In this document: positions 11,156 through 23,660 of the stretch, in pieces | How the letters are laid out: every line of letters begins with the position of its first letter | Numbering within the stretch: the first letter of the stretch is position 1 | NCBI RefSeq assembly: GCF_027409185.1 | Contig: NC_084469.1 | Span: forward strand, 80,139,918-80,203,917 | From: Cynocephalus volans | Taxonomy: Eukaryota; Chordata; Mammalia; Dermoptera; Cynocephalidae | Length of the DNA stretch: 64,000 bases | Direction: 5' to 3' | Made by a program: the position numbers and the translations under genes | The notes under the pieces: generated by a model | Databases searched by the model: none | Seen by the model: only the letters and a program-made list of their open reading frames with translations | What the model was told of the DNA's origin: nothing

Positions 11156-11815
11156 TTAATCAAAGGTAGAAGACATTTTATTTTATCAACAAAGTCGTTT
11201 TCTTTTTAATTCAGTGCCAGTACTAGAAATTAAAACAGTTGACATAAAAATTCAGAATTCCAGTTTCTCTTTAAAAATTTAAACCTCTGGGTCTAGGGGA
11301 CCTGTTAGCCCAAGGCAACATTTGGCTGCAGATGAGAGGTGGCTGCCCCTACAGGCAAGGCATGTGCCCTACAGCTTGCTGCAGTCCCCACCAGGCCAAC
11401 TCACGCATCTCTTGCTGCCTGGCCCCAGTGTGAACCTGAGTGTGAGAACCCTGACTTCCTGCTTGCTCCCCTCAGTAAATAACTGGGAAAACTGAGGCCC
11501 AAAAGGAAAAAGATGCTGCCAGAGCTGGGCCCCAGGAGCCAAGTGCTCCCACTCCTGGCCCAGAACCCTTTCCACCCTCCCATGCTAAGTTCTTTTGGGC
11601 CACAAATCCAGAGGGAGGCTGAAGTCTCAGCTCCAATTTTTCAAAGCTCTAAGAGACCAATTCCCTCCCTTACTCAGTGTAATGGGATTTCCAAAGATGG
11701 ATGAGGACACTAGTTTAGGGTGGGGCAGGAGTGTGTGTCAGGTCTGGTGTTTAATGTTTTAGCCTCTCTTCCGCGTTCTTTTACATTTAACATATTACCA
11801 ATATTAAGGCAAAGT
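11156..11815. other. Unassigned sequence
   Basis: A MIR-like phrase (AACTGGGAAAACTGAGGCCC) occurs near 11480. Otherwise nothing recognised. Confidence 0.3.
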
Positions 11816-12080
11816 GGATCTATTAAACAATTACCTAAGGGAACTCAGCTGCCACCATAAAGCCAATGAAGTTATGACAGCAGGACCCGGGAGGAATCAG
11901 AGCTGAGTAAAACCTGTCGAGGCTGCTGACAAATGATGATAAAGTGATCGCTCGTGCCAGCACTCGATGGAAATTGACAAGGTGAGCCTCCCCACCTAAT
12001 GAACAGATCCAACCCTTGCTCCCAATGAAATGCACAGCAAGTTTAATCTCAATAAGCATCAAAATAAATTCACTCCCATG
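11816..12080. promoter_or_regulatory. Candidate conserved non-coding element
   Basis: Repeat-free, balanced composition with scattered CpGs and motifs such as ACAATTACCT, GATGATAAAGTGATCG and CACCTAATGAACAG. It neighbours a second candidate block at 12330-12880. Its regulatory nature is inferred. Confidence 0.3.
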
Positions 12081-12329
12081 TTTAGGAAGGGCACAGACAC
12101 ATGGGCAGGGGCCATGGCCATCACAGAAGGGACCCAGTGTACGGTGTAGGGGTAGCAGCAAAAGTACCAGAGGCCTCCCCATAGACAAGATCCCCAATGC
12201 ATCTGCCTAAAAATACCTCCATTGCCCACTCCACCTGCTCCCAGAACAGAAACTGAGGCTCAGATGGCACCTACATACATCACAGAGACCCGAACCACTC
12301 AGAGAGGAATTGTCTCCATGACTCCTATT

Positions 12330-12880
12330 AAATGTGCACAGTTCTGGATTCTTATAAAGTAATGTCAGTTATCGAACAATACCAGCCTGCCAGACAAGAC
12401 ACATTAGCGGAACAAGGCGGGTGGCGTGGGGGTGGGGGGGAGAGACACTCTCACCACCAACCCTCGGAATACAATGCACCAGCTGCACATTAATAAATAT
12501 GTAATGTTTGATTAGAAATATGTATAGTATTTTTCTCTCCCCAAATGCCGGCTCGCCCTCAGGCGGAAGACGGGATCTGGCCCACACTGACGGGTTTCTT
12601 TCTTGCTTGCTTTGAAAATACAAACTCAAATGTTTTCCTGTCCCAGCTGTTTCCCATTGTTGCTGTTTATCAGCTTGAAGGATGAACAGTGGAATAAAAA
12701 AACACGCTTGCATTTCAAATGTGCCAGTCAGTCACTCCATTGTTCAAAGAAGAAAGCTTAATTGTCTGTGCTGGCAAACTTCTTTTTGGTGAATGTCCAG
12801 GTTTTAAGAAAAGCTATTCAGCTGTGCAATTTGTTTAATACATGCAGAGAAAAGCATATAAAATCACACGTTTTTCTGGG
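12330..12880. promoter_or_regulatory. Candidate conserved non-coding element with SOX- and homeodomain-like sites
   Basis: It contains CATTAATAAATATGTAATG and TTTGATTAGA. Two SOX-type CATTGTT words lie at about 12655 and 12740, beside TTTATCAGCTTG and AAGCTTAATTGTC. No repeat consensus is recognised across 550 bp in a repeat-rich neighbourhood. Confidence 0.42.
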
Positions 12881-14555
12881 GAAAAAAAATTAAATAAGAG
12901 GAAAAGAGGAATTTTGGAAAAGACGAGCCATACATTGAGGTTCTCCTACTTGCCCCCACCGGGCACAGGTTTCTGGGTCCTCTGCTGAAGTTTCAGCTTT
13001 CTCTTGGGACACTCCAGAGAGTCCCATCCAGTGGCTGAGCTTGGTGCAAACAAACGGCATTGGCTCCAAGCAGGCAGCAGAAACTGCACGTCCTGCCATC
13101 CCAAACTCTTCTTTCCCTACCGATTACACCAGCTTCTATCTGAACAGCTCCTGCTTTCTAGGAGTGAGCCCCAGACACAGCCAGTGACAATGGGGGACTT
13201 ATCTAGAAGTATTACTCTGGAGCCCTCTCCAGATTTAAAATTCCAGCGAGGAAAAGTTTTATGGGTAAGGTTAGTTATGCCCAAAGCAGATGAGGCCCTA
13301 TCACTACAGCTCACCTGTCAAGGTGGGCACATGGTGGGGGCAGATCTAGGAACCCCGCCACCGCCACCACCAGGCACCCACCTAGCTTCAGGGGCAGGTG
13401 GAATCTGTGGTCACCTGGTTAGCCTATGGGGAGAGGCCACCCTATCTCCAACACCCACCCCCATCCCCCCCAGAAATGCCAGAAATGCAGCTTACAAGGG
13501 ACATGATCATATGCTTGGGTTCAAATGTTCTGGACTTACCTTGCAAAGGAACCTGGTCCCAAAGGTTTCCATGTTGAAGCTGGGCACATGCAGACAGTAT
13601 CAATAGGAAGACCCTCTGTGTGCCTTCCAGACCCACATGACTGAGAAACTGCCTCCAAGATGTAGATGACTGATATCAGACCCTTAGATGAGAGCAGAGG
13701 AAGGAAGAGAAATTGGTCATGATGGAGTTGAAGGGATAGGAGGCATTGGGGGAAAGGGCCCCAGAGTGGGGTGGAGATAAGGCAGCTCCACACTTTCATC
13801 AGAGGGTGGCAGTATTTTCCATCTCAATTTCTCTCCCTTCCCAGATCTTTATCATGGCAATGTTTTTCTAGAACTGGAAAAATGAAATGGCAATAAGTAT
13901 CTCAGCCCAGTTCAGAACAATGTCCCTGCAAATTTTCAACATTCTCCCCTGCCCTGCCCCTGGATCAAGAGGACAATCTAGTTATATGCATCTACCTGGC
14001 CTCCTGCCCCAAATCCCTGAAAAGAAAAGCCAAAGAGAAAGAGTGAATCTATAACCACACTGGGAAAACAAGATCGTGTCCACAATTCCTGGAAGATGGG
14101 GAAAAGGCGGGATTGGGTTGGCAGGATCAGAGGAAACAACAGCCAAACCACCACAGCCAGAGCTACTGAGAAAGTAAGAGAAGATCTGAAGGAAGCTTGT
14201 GTTTAGAGTGAACAAATACAAAGAGCTGGGGAGGAGCAATCAGCAGAGACATTAGTAAAATGACCATGTTCAGAATCAGTTCTCATTGGAACCGATGGAG
14301 CCAACACCCACCCCTGTACCCAGATAGGAGGCTGCAGCAGCATTTAACCCCAGACCAAAACCCAAGGATTGCACACTAAAGAAAATGAACCCACTTCTGC
14401 AGCCAATTTTACCCACTAGTTTGCCACAGTGAAAGTACAGGCAGCTTCACTTAAGAACAAGTAAGTAATAGAAACATTTCTTTTCATCCAAGCCTGAAGA
14501 ATTGCCATGATGTAAGTAGAATCCCAGAAACCCGCCAGGCTCCTTCAGAATGAAA
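12881..14555. other. Unassigned, mostly single-copy sequence
   Basis: A 200-residue open frame at 13004-13606 (plus) has low-complexity proline and a random-like composition, so it is not called. No repeats recognised with confidence. Confidence 0.35.
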
Positions 14556-14604
14556 ACAAACAAAAATACATATACATATATATGTGTATGTATGTATAAA
14601 ACAC

Positions 14605-15250
14605 CTAGGAATAAACCTACCAAGAAATTCTCAGGACCTATGTGAAGAAAACTATAAAAATTTTACTGCGGAACATAAAAGAAGACCTGAATACATAAAA
14701 AAGCATCACCATAGACCTGGATGGAAACACTCAATATTGTAAAGATGTCAAATCCCCTCACATTAAGCTATAAATTTAATACCATCCCAATCACTATCCC
14801 TACAGGATTTTTTATAGAATGGGACAAGCCAGTGCTAAAATTTATTTGAAAGAGATAACGAGAGAGAATAGCCAAGAAGAAATTTGAAAAAGAAAAACAA
14901 TTGTTTGGGCATTTGTTCTACCAAATATTAAAATAGTATTTAAAAGAGCATGAAATGGATGGGACTAGGCACAGAAATGGAAGAAGCAGAAAAAGTCCAG
15001 AAATGGAAGTATGTATATGTGGAAATTCAGGGAAACGATGGAGTTTTCGATACATGAGATTGCGACATCTAGCTTTCCATTTGGAAAAAAGAAAAAGTCA
15101 GATCCCCACCTCACATTATCTGTAAAAATAAATCCCTAATGGATTAAGAAGCTAAATGTAAAAGACACACTTAGGAAAGTATTAGAAGCCATCACTACAA
15201 GTTATATTTGATGTGAATTTGAATGATGTGACTTTGAAATCGTGTAAAAT
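14605..15250 (+). repeat. L1 ORF2 fragment, plus strand
   Basis: Ordered L1 ORF2 text: ACACCTAGGAATAAACCTAC, the ATGTCAAATCCCCTCACATT block, TACCATCCCAATCACTATCC and AAATGTAAAAGACACAC. Frames are broken. A short TA/TG-rich tract precedes it at 14568-14600. Confidence 0.82.
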
Positions 15251-16259
15251 AAAAATAATAATGTCTCCATGTTACATACAAAATTTGAGATCCCCCAAAG
15301 CAAAGCAGCTCATCAAGAACTGTATAATATCAAAACTAGTAGTCAAGTAGACAAAACTACATTTATATTATTGCAATATGATGATACCTCTTTAGCTGGT
15401 GGAAAGAAAAATGTGCTATCCTTGACCATCACTGTGTGACCTGAACTGTCATTCCCCCATTACAATTTCCAACAGTACCTTTGGTGACTAGCATGTATTA
15501 TCTTTAACATTAACTGATCTTGTGATTCAAAATATTTTTAATTTTTTAATAACATCATCCAAGCATTTATTATAGGGTGGTAGTAGTGGTAGAATTTGTG
15601 CTAAACACATATACACATGCACACACACACACCCTAAAAATGAATAACTGTGGGTTAGAGAATGGAGGGGATGTTATTTTGAAGGAGACCAAAGACCATC
15701 ATGAGGTGCTATTAATTTAGGAGTGCATGCTCTATAAAATGTCAAAAACGTTGCTGAAAAAGATTCACTATTGTTACAGATGTGTGCATTCCAAGAATAC
15801 ACAACTTACCACCTACCACCTCATGGGGAAATATGTCTTGAATTATGCTCGCTTTGAATTGTACGGGATCTTTAGGATGCTGCTTTTCTCCCAGAGCCCC
15901 TTTCTGGGCCCCAGCTGTTGTGAATTAGGCAGCTCCCAGCTGCACCCTTCTCTGGAGAATTGCCTTCAGCTGAAGAGAGGCACCTTGACCTGGAAATTAA
16001 ACCTCAACACACAGCAAGGGTAGCCCACAGCCGCTGACCCTGGTCTCTCAATGGGGGGACTGCAATGTGAGTTACATTCTCTACCACCAACCACCATGGC
16101 TCAGACCAGGCTGGGTTTTGCTGGAGGTTTATCTGCTTGCTCTACTCTCTCCCTTCTCTTATTCTGCTTAATTCCTTCCCTTACATGTTTTTCCTGAAGA
16201 AAACCCCGTCAATTAATCACGTGCCTCCCTGAATCCCCAAGCTCTGCTTATAAGGAACC
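15251..16259. other. Unassigned; may include a decayed 5' LTR of the following provirus
   Basis: AT-rich to 15720, then mixed. The segment just before 16265 ends in TCTGCTTATAAGGAACCCAA, like an LTR end next to a primer site. A short (AC)n lies at 15610-15640. Confidence 0.3.
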
Positions 16260-18455
16260 CAAGCTAATATGTTGGTACCAGGAGTGATCCTAGGAAACAG
16301 ACCAGAAGAACAGGATTCTGAAGTTGCTAGCTGGCTAGAAATGACAACTCCATCACTGGTGGTAGTGCAGAATTGTCTGTGGCATGCAGGCGCAGCACAG
16401 TTGCTAAGACTTCCACCTGTGCTGTGGGATACAAGTAAGTGGGGTACACTGCCTTATGCAGGAGCTTTGATGCCTGAGAGTTATGGGAGAAAACATTCTT
16501 ATAGAGACTGTAGGATTGGGTGCCCATTGATGAACACCTTTGATGCCTTAAAAAGAAGGAAACACAAGTTCAGAGCAACCAATCAGAATGGGAAGCAAAG
16601 TATGAGAGCCCGAGAGCTCCCTTGGGAGCATTATAGTGACTCTTATCTCCTGCAGCTGGACACAGAGCTGGCTCTCTGGCTCTGGACTTATGGGTAAGAA
16701 GAACAGGACTTAGGGGTAAGAGTGGCAGAACTTAAGGGAAATTTAAATGCTAATTCTCAGCCTAGGCAAGTTTTCTACACCAAAGTCAGGCCCCTGATAA
16801 GGAAGGTAAAAGACTCTGAAACTTGGGGTAGGGACATCTGAGTACATGCACTTGAGAAATTTGAGTCCTCTGAGTCTGCAGAAGTGGCCCACCCCCTGTG
16901 AGGAGACCATCCAAGAAACCTCAAATGGGGCTCACAAGACAGTGCTGGGCCTCCTCAGTATCTGCTGTCACCTCCTCCCCTGGCCACCAGGCTAATTCTA
17001 GGGTCAACTCTCACCATGAATCAACTGTGTGAGGCCTGAGATGGGAGAGTTTTTAAGTAAAAGATGCTGCAGGTCCTGGTGAATATGCACTTGTAAGACT
17101 GGGAGAATATGACCAGCAGTGGGTCTTGAGGATGCTGGGTCAAGGTGGACAGAATATAACACTGGATAAGCGAACATTTGTTGACAGGGGAGCCCTCTCC
17201 TTTGACATAGGATTTAACTCCCTGGCAAGGGTTCTGGGAGATGAGACTAAGATACAGAGGGAATGGCTCCTAGAAGCTTGAAAATAGTGATGGCTCCCAT
17301 TAAATGAACCAGAGATGTCAGAGCTATTGTTACAGATGGTGGAGAAAAGGATCAACCAAGTAGCAGCTGAATTGTGGTTTGCAATTTATGATCTGGCAAA
17401 TGTGTCCTTCTCCATGCTGTGTTTGTTTCTTGGGGCTGCTATAACAAATTACCACATACTTATTGGCTCAAAACAACAGAAATTTATTCTTTCACAGTTC
17501 TAGAAGACAGAAGTCTGAAATCAAGGTGACAGCAGGGCAATGCTCCCTCTGTAGGATCTAGGGAACAATCCTTCCTTGCCTCTTCCAGCTTCTGGTGGTT
17601 GCCAACAATCCTTGGCATTTCTTGCTTGTAGACACATCACTCCAATCTCGGCCACCATCTTCACATGGCCTTCTCCCATATGTGTCTTCTTCTGTTCTCT
17701 TATAAGGACACTTACCATTGGATTTAGGGTCCACCCTAATCCAAGATGATCGTAACTTGAGATCCTTAATTATGTCTGCAAAGACTCTTATTCCAAGTAA
17801 GTTAACATTTATAGGTTCCAGGTAGACATATGTTTCTTGGGGAGTGTTGTGGAGACACCATTTCACCCACTACACATACCCATAACAAATGAGGATCAGA
17901 AACTGTCCACATCTACATCCAATGGATAATAGCATACATTTACAATCTCGTCCTGGAATTTGGTCATTCTGATTTCTGTCCACAGTGGCCTACACCATCT
18001 GGACACTTCACAAAGAACCTGATGTTAGTTTCCTGTATTAATGATATCATGTTAATTGGATCAGATGAGCAAGAAGAGGCAAGTCTTCCACATGCCTTGG
18101 TAAGATACATGCTCTCCAACAGGTGGGAAGTCGGAGATTCAGGGGTAGGCATCTGAAAAGTTTCTAAGGGTTCAGTGATCTGAAGCAGTGGAACATCCCT
18201 TCCAAAATAAAGGACAAATATTGTACTGTGCACCTCCTACCACTAAGAAAGACGCCCAGTGCATGATACGCCTGTCTGGATTTTGGAGGAAGCATACTCC
18301 CACACTGGGGAATACTGCTCCTGCCCATTCAATGAATTGTATGGAAAGATGCTAGTCTTCAGTGAGGCTCAAAGAAAGACAGGGCTCTGCAGCAGGCCCA
18401 GGCTGTGCTACAAGCTCTGTAGCTTGGGCTATATGACTCAGTAGACCCCATGGTA
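16260..18455 (+). mobile_element. ERVL/MaLR-like endogenous retrovirus internal region, heavily degraded
   Basis: A TTGGTACCAGGAGTG primer-site-like string at about 16272 marks the 5' end of the internal region. Short reverse-transcriptase-like motifs are readable near 17385-17417 and, after the nested LTR, at 17875-17930 and around 18035-18060, where the RT active-site region is mutated. Many stops and gaps are present and there is no intact gene. It is an old remnant with no coding capacity. Confidence 0.6.
17418..17874 (-). mobile_element. Solo LTR (MaLR-type), minus strand, inserted in the ERVL pol remnant
   Basis: It begins TGTGTTTGTTTCTTGGGGCT and ends CACCCACTACA. Flanks CATGC (17413-17417) and CATAC (17875-17879) are a 4/5-matching 5-bp duplication. 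Pol-like reading resumes directly after it, which confirms the insertion limits. Confidence 0.75.
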
Positions 18456-18499
18456 CTGACATTAGAAAAGGAGAAAGGTCTCAAATTAAGGTTCTCTGC

Positions 18500-19812
18500 T
18501 TCCGCCTTAAGAATCTAGAAAAAGAAGAGCAAATTAAACCAAAGTGGAAAGAAGGGAATTATAAAGATTAGGGCAGAAGTCAATAAAAGAGAAAATAGAA
18601 AAACAATAGAAAAGATCAATGAAAGAAAAACCAGGTGCTTTGAAAAGATCAATAAAATCAAAAATCCTCTAGACAAAATGATTGAGAAAAAAGAAATTAC
18701 CAATATTAGGAATGAAAGCAGGGACATAGCTGCAGATCCCATTGATATTAAAATACTAAAAAGGTAATATTAACAGTGACTAAGCCAATAAATTTGGTAA
18801 CTTAGATAAAAAGGACAAATGCCATGAAAGACACAGACTACCAATGTTTATTTGACAAGAAATATGTAACTTTTTATTTGACTGTTAAAGAAGCTTGATC
18901 AATAGTTTAAAACCTTACCACAAACAAACCTTCCCACAAAAGCCCAGATGGACTTACTGGTGAATTCCACCAAACATTGAAGGAAGAAACACTTCTCCAG
19001 AAAATAGAAGAGAAGAGAATACTTTTCAACTCATTTTGAGGCCAGCATTACTCTGATATTATAATCAGACAAAGAGAGTACAAGAAAAGACTGTACAATG
19101 TCCCTCATGAATATAGACTCAAAAATGCTTAACAAAATATGAGCAAACAAAATTCAGCAATGTATAAAAAGAATACTACATAATGACTAAGTGAGATTTA
19201 TCCCAAAAGTACAAGATTAGATTAACATTCAAAAATGTGTAAATCCACCTTGTCAACAGACTAAAAGAGAAAAATGAAATGATCATTTCAATGGATCTAA
19301 TAACAGAAATTCTAAAAATGCCCATTCTTACCACTTCTATAGAACATCAAACTAATTGTCCTAGCCAGTGCCAATAAGGAAAGCAAAAGAAATTTTAAAA
19401 ATTGAAATATGTATTTCGAATACATATTGAAAAAGAAAAAATAAAACTGTCTTTATTTGTAGTCAATGTGATGGTGTACATAAAAAAACAAATAGAATCT
19501 ACCAAAATGCTACTAAAATTAATACGTGAATTTAACATGGTCACAGGATGCAAGATCAATATACAAATATTAATTATATTTCTACATATTGGAAATGAAC
19601 AATTAGAAATTGAAAATTTCTTTTAGAGTGTACAATAGCTTCGAAAAAACACTAAATAGTTGTGGATAAATCTAACAATATATATGCAGGATTTGTATGC
19701 TGAAAACTATAAAACATTGCTGAAAGAAAAAATTTTAAAGGGCCAAAATAAATGCAGATAAACCATGTTCATGGATCAAAAGGCTTAATATTGTTAAAAT
19801 ATCAATTCTCCC
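18500..19812 (+). repeat. L1 ORF2 fragment, plus strand
   Basis: Broken ORF2 text runs from about 18510 through AAAACCAGGTGCTTTGAAAAG (approximate), GAATTCCACCAAACATTGAA and TGGTCACAGGATGCAAGATC to the junction with the LTR near 19812. Confidence 0.82.
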
Positions 19813-19814
19813 TG

Positions 19815-20125
19815 TGATGGTTAATTTTATTTGTCAACTTGAGGGATGTTTTCTGATAAGATTAGAATTTAAATTGGTGAACTTCGTGAACTTTGAGTGC
19901 ATTGCTCTCTATAATGTGGTCAGCCTCATTCAATCAGTTGAGGCCTGAATGGAACAAAAAAGGCCAGCCTCTCCTAGCAAGAAGGAATTCTCCAGCAGAC
20001 CACCTTGGGACTTCATCAGCACCAGCAGCTCTGCCGGGTCTTGACCATACTGCAGATTTGGACTCACTAGCCTCCATAATCATGTGAACCAATTCTTTAT
20101 AATAAATCTCTTTCTGGGGGGGAGA
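19815..20125 (+). mobile_element. MLT1-like MaLR LTR, plus strand, inserted in L1
   Basis: It starts TGATGGTTAATTTTATTTGT and carries CAGCCTCATTCAATCAGTTG and GCCTCCATAATCATGTGAAC. It ends with the AATAAATCTCTTTCT poly-A region, the usual MLT1A-type order. L1 text occurs on both sides. Confidence 0.8.
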
Positions 20126-20134
20126 TCAAATGTT

Positions 20135-20290
20135 CTCATCACAAAGAAATAATAAACTTTTACGATGATGGATATGCTGATTACCCTGATTTGATCATTA
20201 CATATCATACACATGTATTGAAATATAACTCTGTACCACATAAATATGTACAATCAATACGTTTCAATTAAAAAATAAATTCCTTTAAAA
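20135..20290 (+). repeat. L1 3'-terminal fragment, plus strand
   Basis: GATGGATATGCTGATTACCC, TTGATCATTACATATCATAC and ACCACATAAATATGTACAAT followed by an A-rich end match an old L1 3' terminus. Confidence 0.65.
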
Positions 20291-20312
20291 TCAAAACATC
20301 TCTTCCTAAACA

Positions 20313-20398
20313 CATGAGGGTACTTCAAAAAGTTCACAGAATAATAGAATTGAAAGGTGATAAGAATCTTTCCAAGAATTTTTTGAAGTGCCCTCATG
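20313..20398. mobile_element. 86-bp palindromic MITE (mariner-type), unnamed
   Basis: The two ends are near-perfect inverted repeats: CATGAGGGTACTTCAAAAAG at the left and the complement of CTTTTTGAAGTGCCCTCATG-like sequence at the right, one or two mismatches over about 23 bp. The centre is AT-rich and non-coding. The family name is not certain. Confidence 0.75.
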
Positions 20399-20399
20399 T

Positions 20400-22205
20400 A
20401 CACATCCTGTTGGTGGTTTCTCTGGAGAATGCTATCACACTTTTCAAATATTTCTGTAGACTCAATGTAATCCCAATCAAAATTCCAGCCAGCTTTTTAT
20501 GGAAATTGTCAAGCTGATTTTAAATTTCCATAGAAAATGAAGGACATAGAATAACAAAAAACAATTTTGAAAAAGAAGAGCAAAGCTGGAGGACTCATAC
20601 TATGTAATGTCAGGCTTACTATAAGGCTATATACTATAACCAAGATGGCACAATATTTACATAATGATAATCGTAAAGATAAATGAAACAGAACGGAAAG
20701 TCCAGAAATAGACCCAAACCTACATTTTCAACTTATTTTTGACAAAGTGCCAAGGTAATTAAATGAGGGTAAATAATAGTATTTTCAACAAATGGTGCTA
20801 GAAAATTAGGCATCCATCTCCAAAGAAAAGGAAACTCCACCCTTATGTTGCACCATATAGAAAAAGTAACTTAAAATGGATCATAAACTTAAATGTAAGA
20901 GCCAAAAATATAAAACTTCTAGAAGAAAATGGAGAAAATGTGACCTGGGTTTAGATCAATAATTCTTAGAAAACAAAAAGCTTAAGCCATAAAAGAAATA
21001 ATTGATACAGTGGACTTCATCAAATTTAAAAATTCTGCTCTTCAAAAGTTGTTAAGGAAATGAAAAAACAAGCCACAAATTGAGAGCAAACATTTGCAAA
21101 ACACATATTTGATAAAGTTATGCATTCTCCATGGAGGAGATATCCCCCTCGAGGGGGCAAGAATTGGTTCATGGGAGGCTAAAATATCTTAGATACTACA
21201 ATCATGTGTGTCCCTCCAAAGGACTGAAATACGAACACAGATCCAGTTAGATATACAGTATATTTGTGGTACTACATTTCACAGGAGGGTGAAAGAGCAT
21301 TAGGGAAAATGTCTAAAAAGGATCTTTGGGGGCAATATTAAAAAACATAGTGAGAAACACTAAATAAGGGGCTTGTACCTAGAATATATACAAAAACTCT
21401 CTTACAGCACAATAATAAAAACAAATAATCCAATTTTAAAAATAGGCAAAAATATGAACAGATACTAACAAAGAAAGATATTTGAATGGCAAATAAACAC
21501 ATGAAAAGATGTTCAACATCATTGGTTATCAAAGAAATGCAAATTAAAGCCCAATGAGATACTACTAACACATGCTAGAATGGCTAAAATTGAAAAGACT
21601 GACAATCCAAGTAGTGGTGAGAATATGGAGCAACTGGAACTCTCTTGGAAAACATTTGCCAGTCTTTGGAAAAGTAATGCACTTATCACATGACCCAGCA
21701 ATTCCATTTGTAGGTATTTACCCAAGAGAAATGAAAACATGTGCACACAAAGTCCTAGAGTGAGATGTTTGCGGCAGCATTATTTATATTAATCTACACT
21801 GGAAACAACTCAAAAATTCATTAACCCCTGAATGTATATGATGAAATACTGCTTAGCAATAAAAAGAATGAACCACTGATCTGTATGACTATATGAATGA
21901 ATCTCAAAAGCATTATGGTAAGTGAAAGAAGCCAGACCCAAATTATATGATTCCATTTATCTGATACTCAGAAAAAGGCAAAACTATAAGAACAGAAATC
22001 AGATCAGTGGTTTGCCAAGGGCTGGGACTGGGGGAAAAGGATTGACTGAAAAAGGACATGAGGAAATTTTTTTGGTTGCAGGAAATAAATGTTCTATCTC
22101 TTGGTTGTGGCTATTACATGATTGCATATATTGTCAAAACTCATTGAACTGTACACTTTTTCAAGTGATTTTTACTGTATGTTAAATTATACCTCAATAA
22201 AAATG
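20400..22205 (+). repeat. L1 ORF2 C-terminus and 3' UTR, plus strand, split by an unidentified insert
   Basis: Characteristic text includes CCAATCAAAATTCCAGCCAG, CAACAAATGGTGCTAGAAAA, AAATGCAAATTAAAGCCCAA and the 3' end TTATACCTCAATAAAAATG. The L1 text breaks at about 21117 and resumes at about 21366. Confidence 0.85.
21118..21365. other. About 250-bp insert of unknown origin inside the L1
   Basis: It contains CCCCCTCGAGGGGGCAAGAA, an inverted-repeat core, and GGACTGAAATACGAACACAG. It is bounded by L1 sequence that is contiguous in other L1 copies. It may be a non-autonomous DNA transposon, family not recognised. Confidence 0.5.
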
Positions 22206-22484
22206 ACAAAAAGAAAACATTTAAGGAGCTCTAACTACATGCAAGGCTCTGAGCTGACACTATTCTCACGAAGCCTACAGTCACTTCGTGATTTATCTGC
22301 ATGGTTCCAAGACCAGAGCTGAAATCAATGAATGGGAAAAGGAAAGGAAAGCAGAAATCAGCTCAGCCCGGTAGTCCTTCCACCTTCCTCCACCAACTGA
22401 CTCATCTGACTCACTGAAGTTCTCCCTCCCTGCCGCAGACCGCCCGCCATGGCTGAGATGCCGCGCTGTCCATCTCATCCCCAA
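22206..22484. other. Unassigned; weak MIR-like phrase at the left
   Basis: No gene seen. CTACATGCAAGGCTCTGAGC resembles an old MIR/L2 end. Confidence 0.3.
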
Positions 22485-22620
22485 AGTGGGGTCCCCACAC
22501 CAGCAGGACCAGCACTGCCTGCGGGGGTTTAGAAATGCAGAATCTCACACCCCACCTCAGGCTGGCTGAGTCAAAATCTGCATTTCAACCACACCTCCAG
22601 ATAGTTCCTGTGATATATTT
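22485..22620 (+). mobile_element. MER5A-like hAT MITE fragment
   Basis: GGGGTCCCCACACCAGCAGG, GAAATGCAGAATCTCACACC and AAAATCTGCATTTCAACCAC follow the MER5A order. Confidence 0.6.
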
Positions 22621-23660
22621 CTTAGATATGTTCCTAAATATAATTCCTAATTCCCCAGATATATGCCTATAATGCAAATTAAAGTTCAAGAAGTTCTAGT
22701 CTAGTCACAGCCCACTTCTGTCCTCACACCCACTTGAGCTGGATGGTGATTGAGGGTTGATCGTGTATGTTCCCAAACCCATTCACACCAACGTTCCTTA
22801 TTGCATTCCTGTAACATTCATTAAATGGTATTCAACCAATGAAATATGAGTGGGAAAAATTTTTGAAACAAATTTAAATATTTGCAGAAGACTCCCTAGT
22901 GGTAATTTGCTTTAAAATTTGTTGTGAAAGTAGAGGTGGACAAGACAATTTTTTAAATTAGGAGAGAATATCATAGAAATCTAGGCTTATGAATTCAGAT
23001 GGCGTCCCACGTGTCTTTGTCACTCAGACTTTAAAAAGCTGAAATTGGATGTAGCCAACCTGCACTGTAGATGTGACTTGGAAAAGGAAGATGACACTGA
23101 GTTGTTACTGCTATAGAATCCACCCCTCCCAGCTCTTCCAAGGGGATTTAACCGTGCAATTTCAGGGTCTGTGCCCAATGCAAAGGAATGCTGATGGTCA
23201 GGTGTCAAGGGCTGAAACCCAGCAGCATTGGAACATCTGCAGCATTCTTCACAGACCCTCTCTTGGCCCAACACCCCACCCAACCTGGACAATGGCCTCA
23301 TTTGGGGGATCCCAGGCTTCAGGACTCCAGCTCCTCCCCTCTTTCTTCCCAGCTGCCCATTCCAGTCCTACCCACAAACTCCCTGCTGCTCCACAGTTTT
23401 CAAGCCTCTCACAAAAGCTACCTTCTTTTGTGTTCTCTCAGGAAGGCCTTCAGACCAAGGCCACTCCAGGATCTGCCATGGCAGACAGCAAACCCAGAGA
23501 AGGCTGGGCAGAGCGGGGGCCCAGGCCTTGGGGTGCTGTGAAGGTGCACCAGAGACACCCCTCTCTTCACAGACCTTCACTGGGCCTCACAGCCCCCCTC
23601 ACCTGATGTCTCTTCATCGTGGTCTCAGCAACCATTGGGTCAATAAAAACTGCCGCCCAG
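22621..23660. other. Unassigned, mostly single-copy sequence
   Basis: 23070-23640 is C-rich and has overlapping open frames in all three plus frames, none convincing. No repeat recognised. Confidence 0.35.

Noticed and set aside
13004-13606. 200-residue open frame on the plus strand
   Set aside because: It is proline-run low complexity with no family resemblance. Long frames by chance are expected in C-rich stretches.
16260-18455. Functional retroviral pol gene
   Set aside because: It is riddled with stops, mutated at the active-site region and interrupted by an LTR. It is described only as a relic.
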